Positions 6,171 through 6,353 of a stretch of DNA of 6,353 nucleotides are shown here, piece by piece (position 1 is the first letter of the stretch; each line of letters starts with the position of its first letter). The notes under the pieces are model-generated. The model was not told the DNA's origin, made no database searches, and saw nothing but the letters and a program-made list of their open reading frames with translations. This DNA is from Alcaligenaceae bacterium UBA6179 (GTDB lineage Bacteria > Pseudomonadota > Gammaproteobacteria > Burkholderiales > Burkholderiaceae_B): assembly GCA_002422175.1 (NCBI GenBank), contig DITR01000064.1, forward strand, positions 12,732 to 19,084, in the 5' to 3' direction. The translations under genes were made by a program, and so were the position numbers.

Positions 6171-6353
6171 TGCTTAACCCACAATTAAACCGTCATGGCG
6201 AGCTGACACACCTCATCACGACTGAGGGGTTGTCGCGCACAATTTTGACGCACATACTTGATACCGCCAACACATTTGTGCCGTTAGCCCAACGTGACGT
6301 CAAAAAGGTACCCCTGTTAAGGGGTAAAAGTGTCTTCAATCTCTTTTTTGAAA
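6170..6353 (+). CDS. pyrB: Aspartate carbamoyltransferase catalytic chain, N-terminal fragment (cut by right edge)
   Basis: PyrB joins carbamoyl phosphate and aspartate to give N-carbamoylaspartate, the first committed step of pyrimidine synthesis. Only 61 codons are present. They include an N-terminal helix (LSRTILTHILDTANTF, 21-36) and then VPLLRGKSVFNLFFE (47-61). In this family the latter leads directly into the carbamoyl-phosphate loop STRT, which lies just past the edge. The 'LLRGKSVFNLFFE' wording fits the betaproteobacterial PyrB type better than OTCase (ArgF), whose equivalent segment differs, and the pyrR neighbour agrees. The ATG at 6170 shares its A with the pyrR stop (TGATG) and has GGTGA 6 bases upstream. 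A pyrC-like gene often follows in relatives, but nothing can be said of it here. Confidence 0.93.
   Translation, partial: MLNPQLNRHGELTHLITTEGLSRTILTHILDTANTFVPLAQRDVKKVPLLRGKSVFNLFFE

Overview
This window looks like ordinary chromosomal housekeeping DNA from a betaproteobacterium. It is probably from the Burkholderiales, perhaps near the Alcaligenaceae/Bordetella group. Protein sequence character points that way: ThiE has 'DYVAFG' with 'TKPGAP', ThiD carries the variant 'FGVFDPTG' N-terminus, and PyrR has 'DDVLYTGRT'. Gene order also fits: rubredoxin, algH, ruvX, pyrR and pyrB, with thiD and thiE diverging from them. The assignment rests on remembered family resemblance, not a search. Base composition looks close to balanced, lower than in typical high-GC relatives.

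There are two divergent blocks. The left block (about 1-4445) is read on the minus strand in the order thiD, thiE, hemL, argJ, then the first 51 codons of a DUF815-type ATPase cut by the left edge. These genes cover the HMP-kinase and thiamine-phosphate synthase steps of thiamine synthesis, the glutamate-1-semialdehyde step of haem synthesis, and acetyl recycling in arginine synthesis. The right block (4489-6353) is read on the plus strand: a 54-residue rubredoxin, algH (UPF0301), ruvX (YqgF), pyrR, and the start of pyrB cut by the right edge. All four junctions in the right block overlap by 1 to 8 bases, so it is almost certainly one translationally coupled operon. The blocks diverge from a 43-base gap (4446-4488) that must hold or adjoin the promoters.

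There are no RNA genes, mobile elements, CRISPR arrays or gene-free stretches over 100 bases. I found no sign of a new system. The points most worth a second look are the ThiD-family protein, whose usual GTGC active-site motif reads DISG; an apparent insertion of about 20 residues in ThiE; and the lack of room for a classical PyrR attenuator between pyrR and pyrB.
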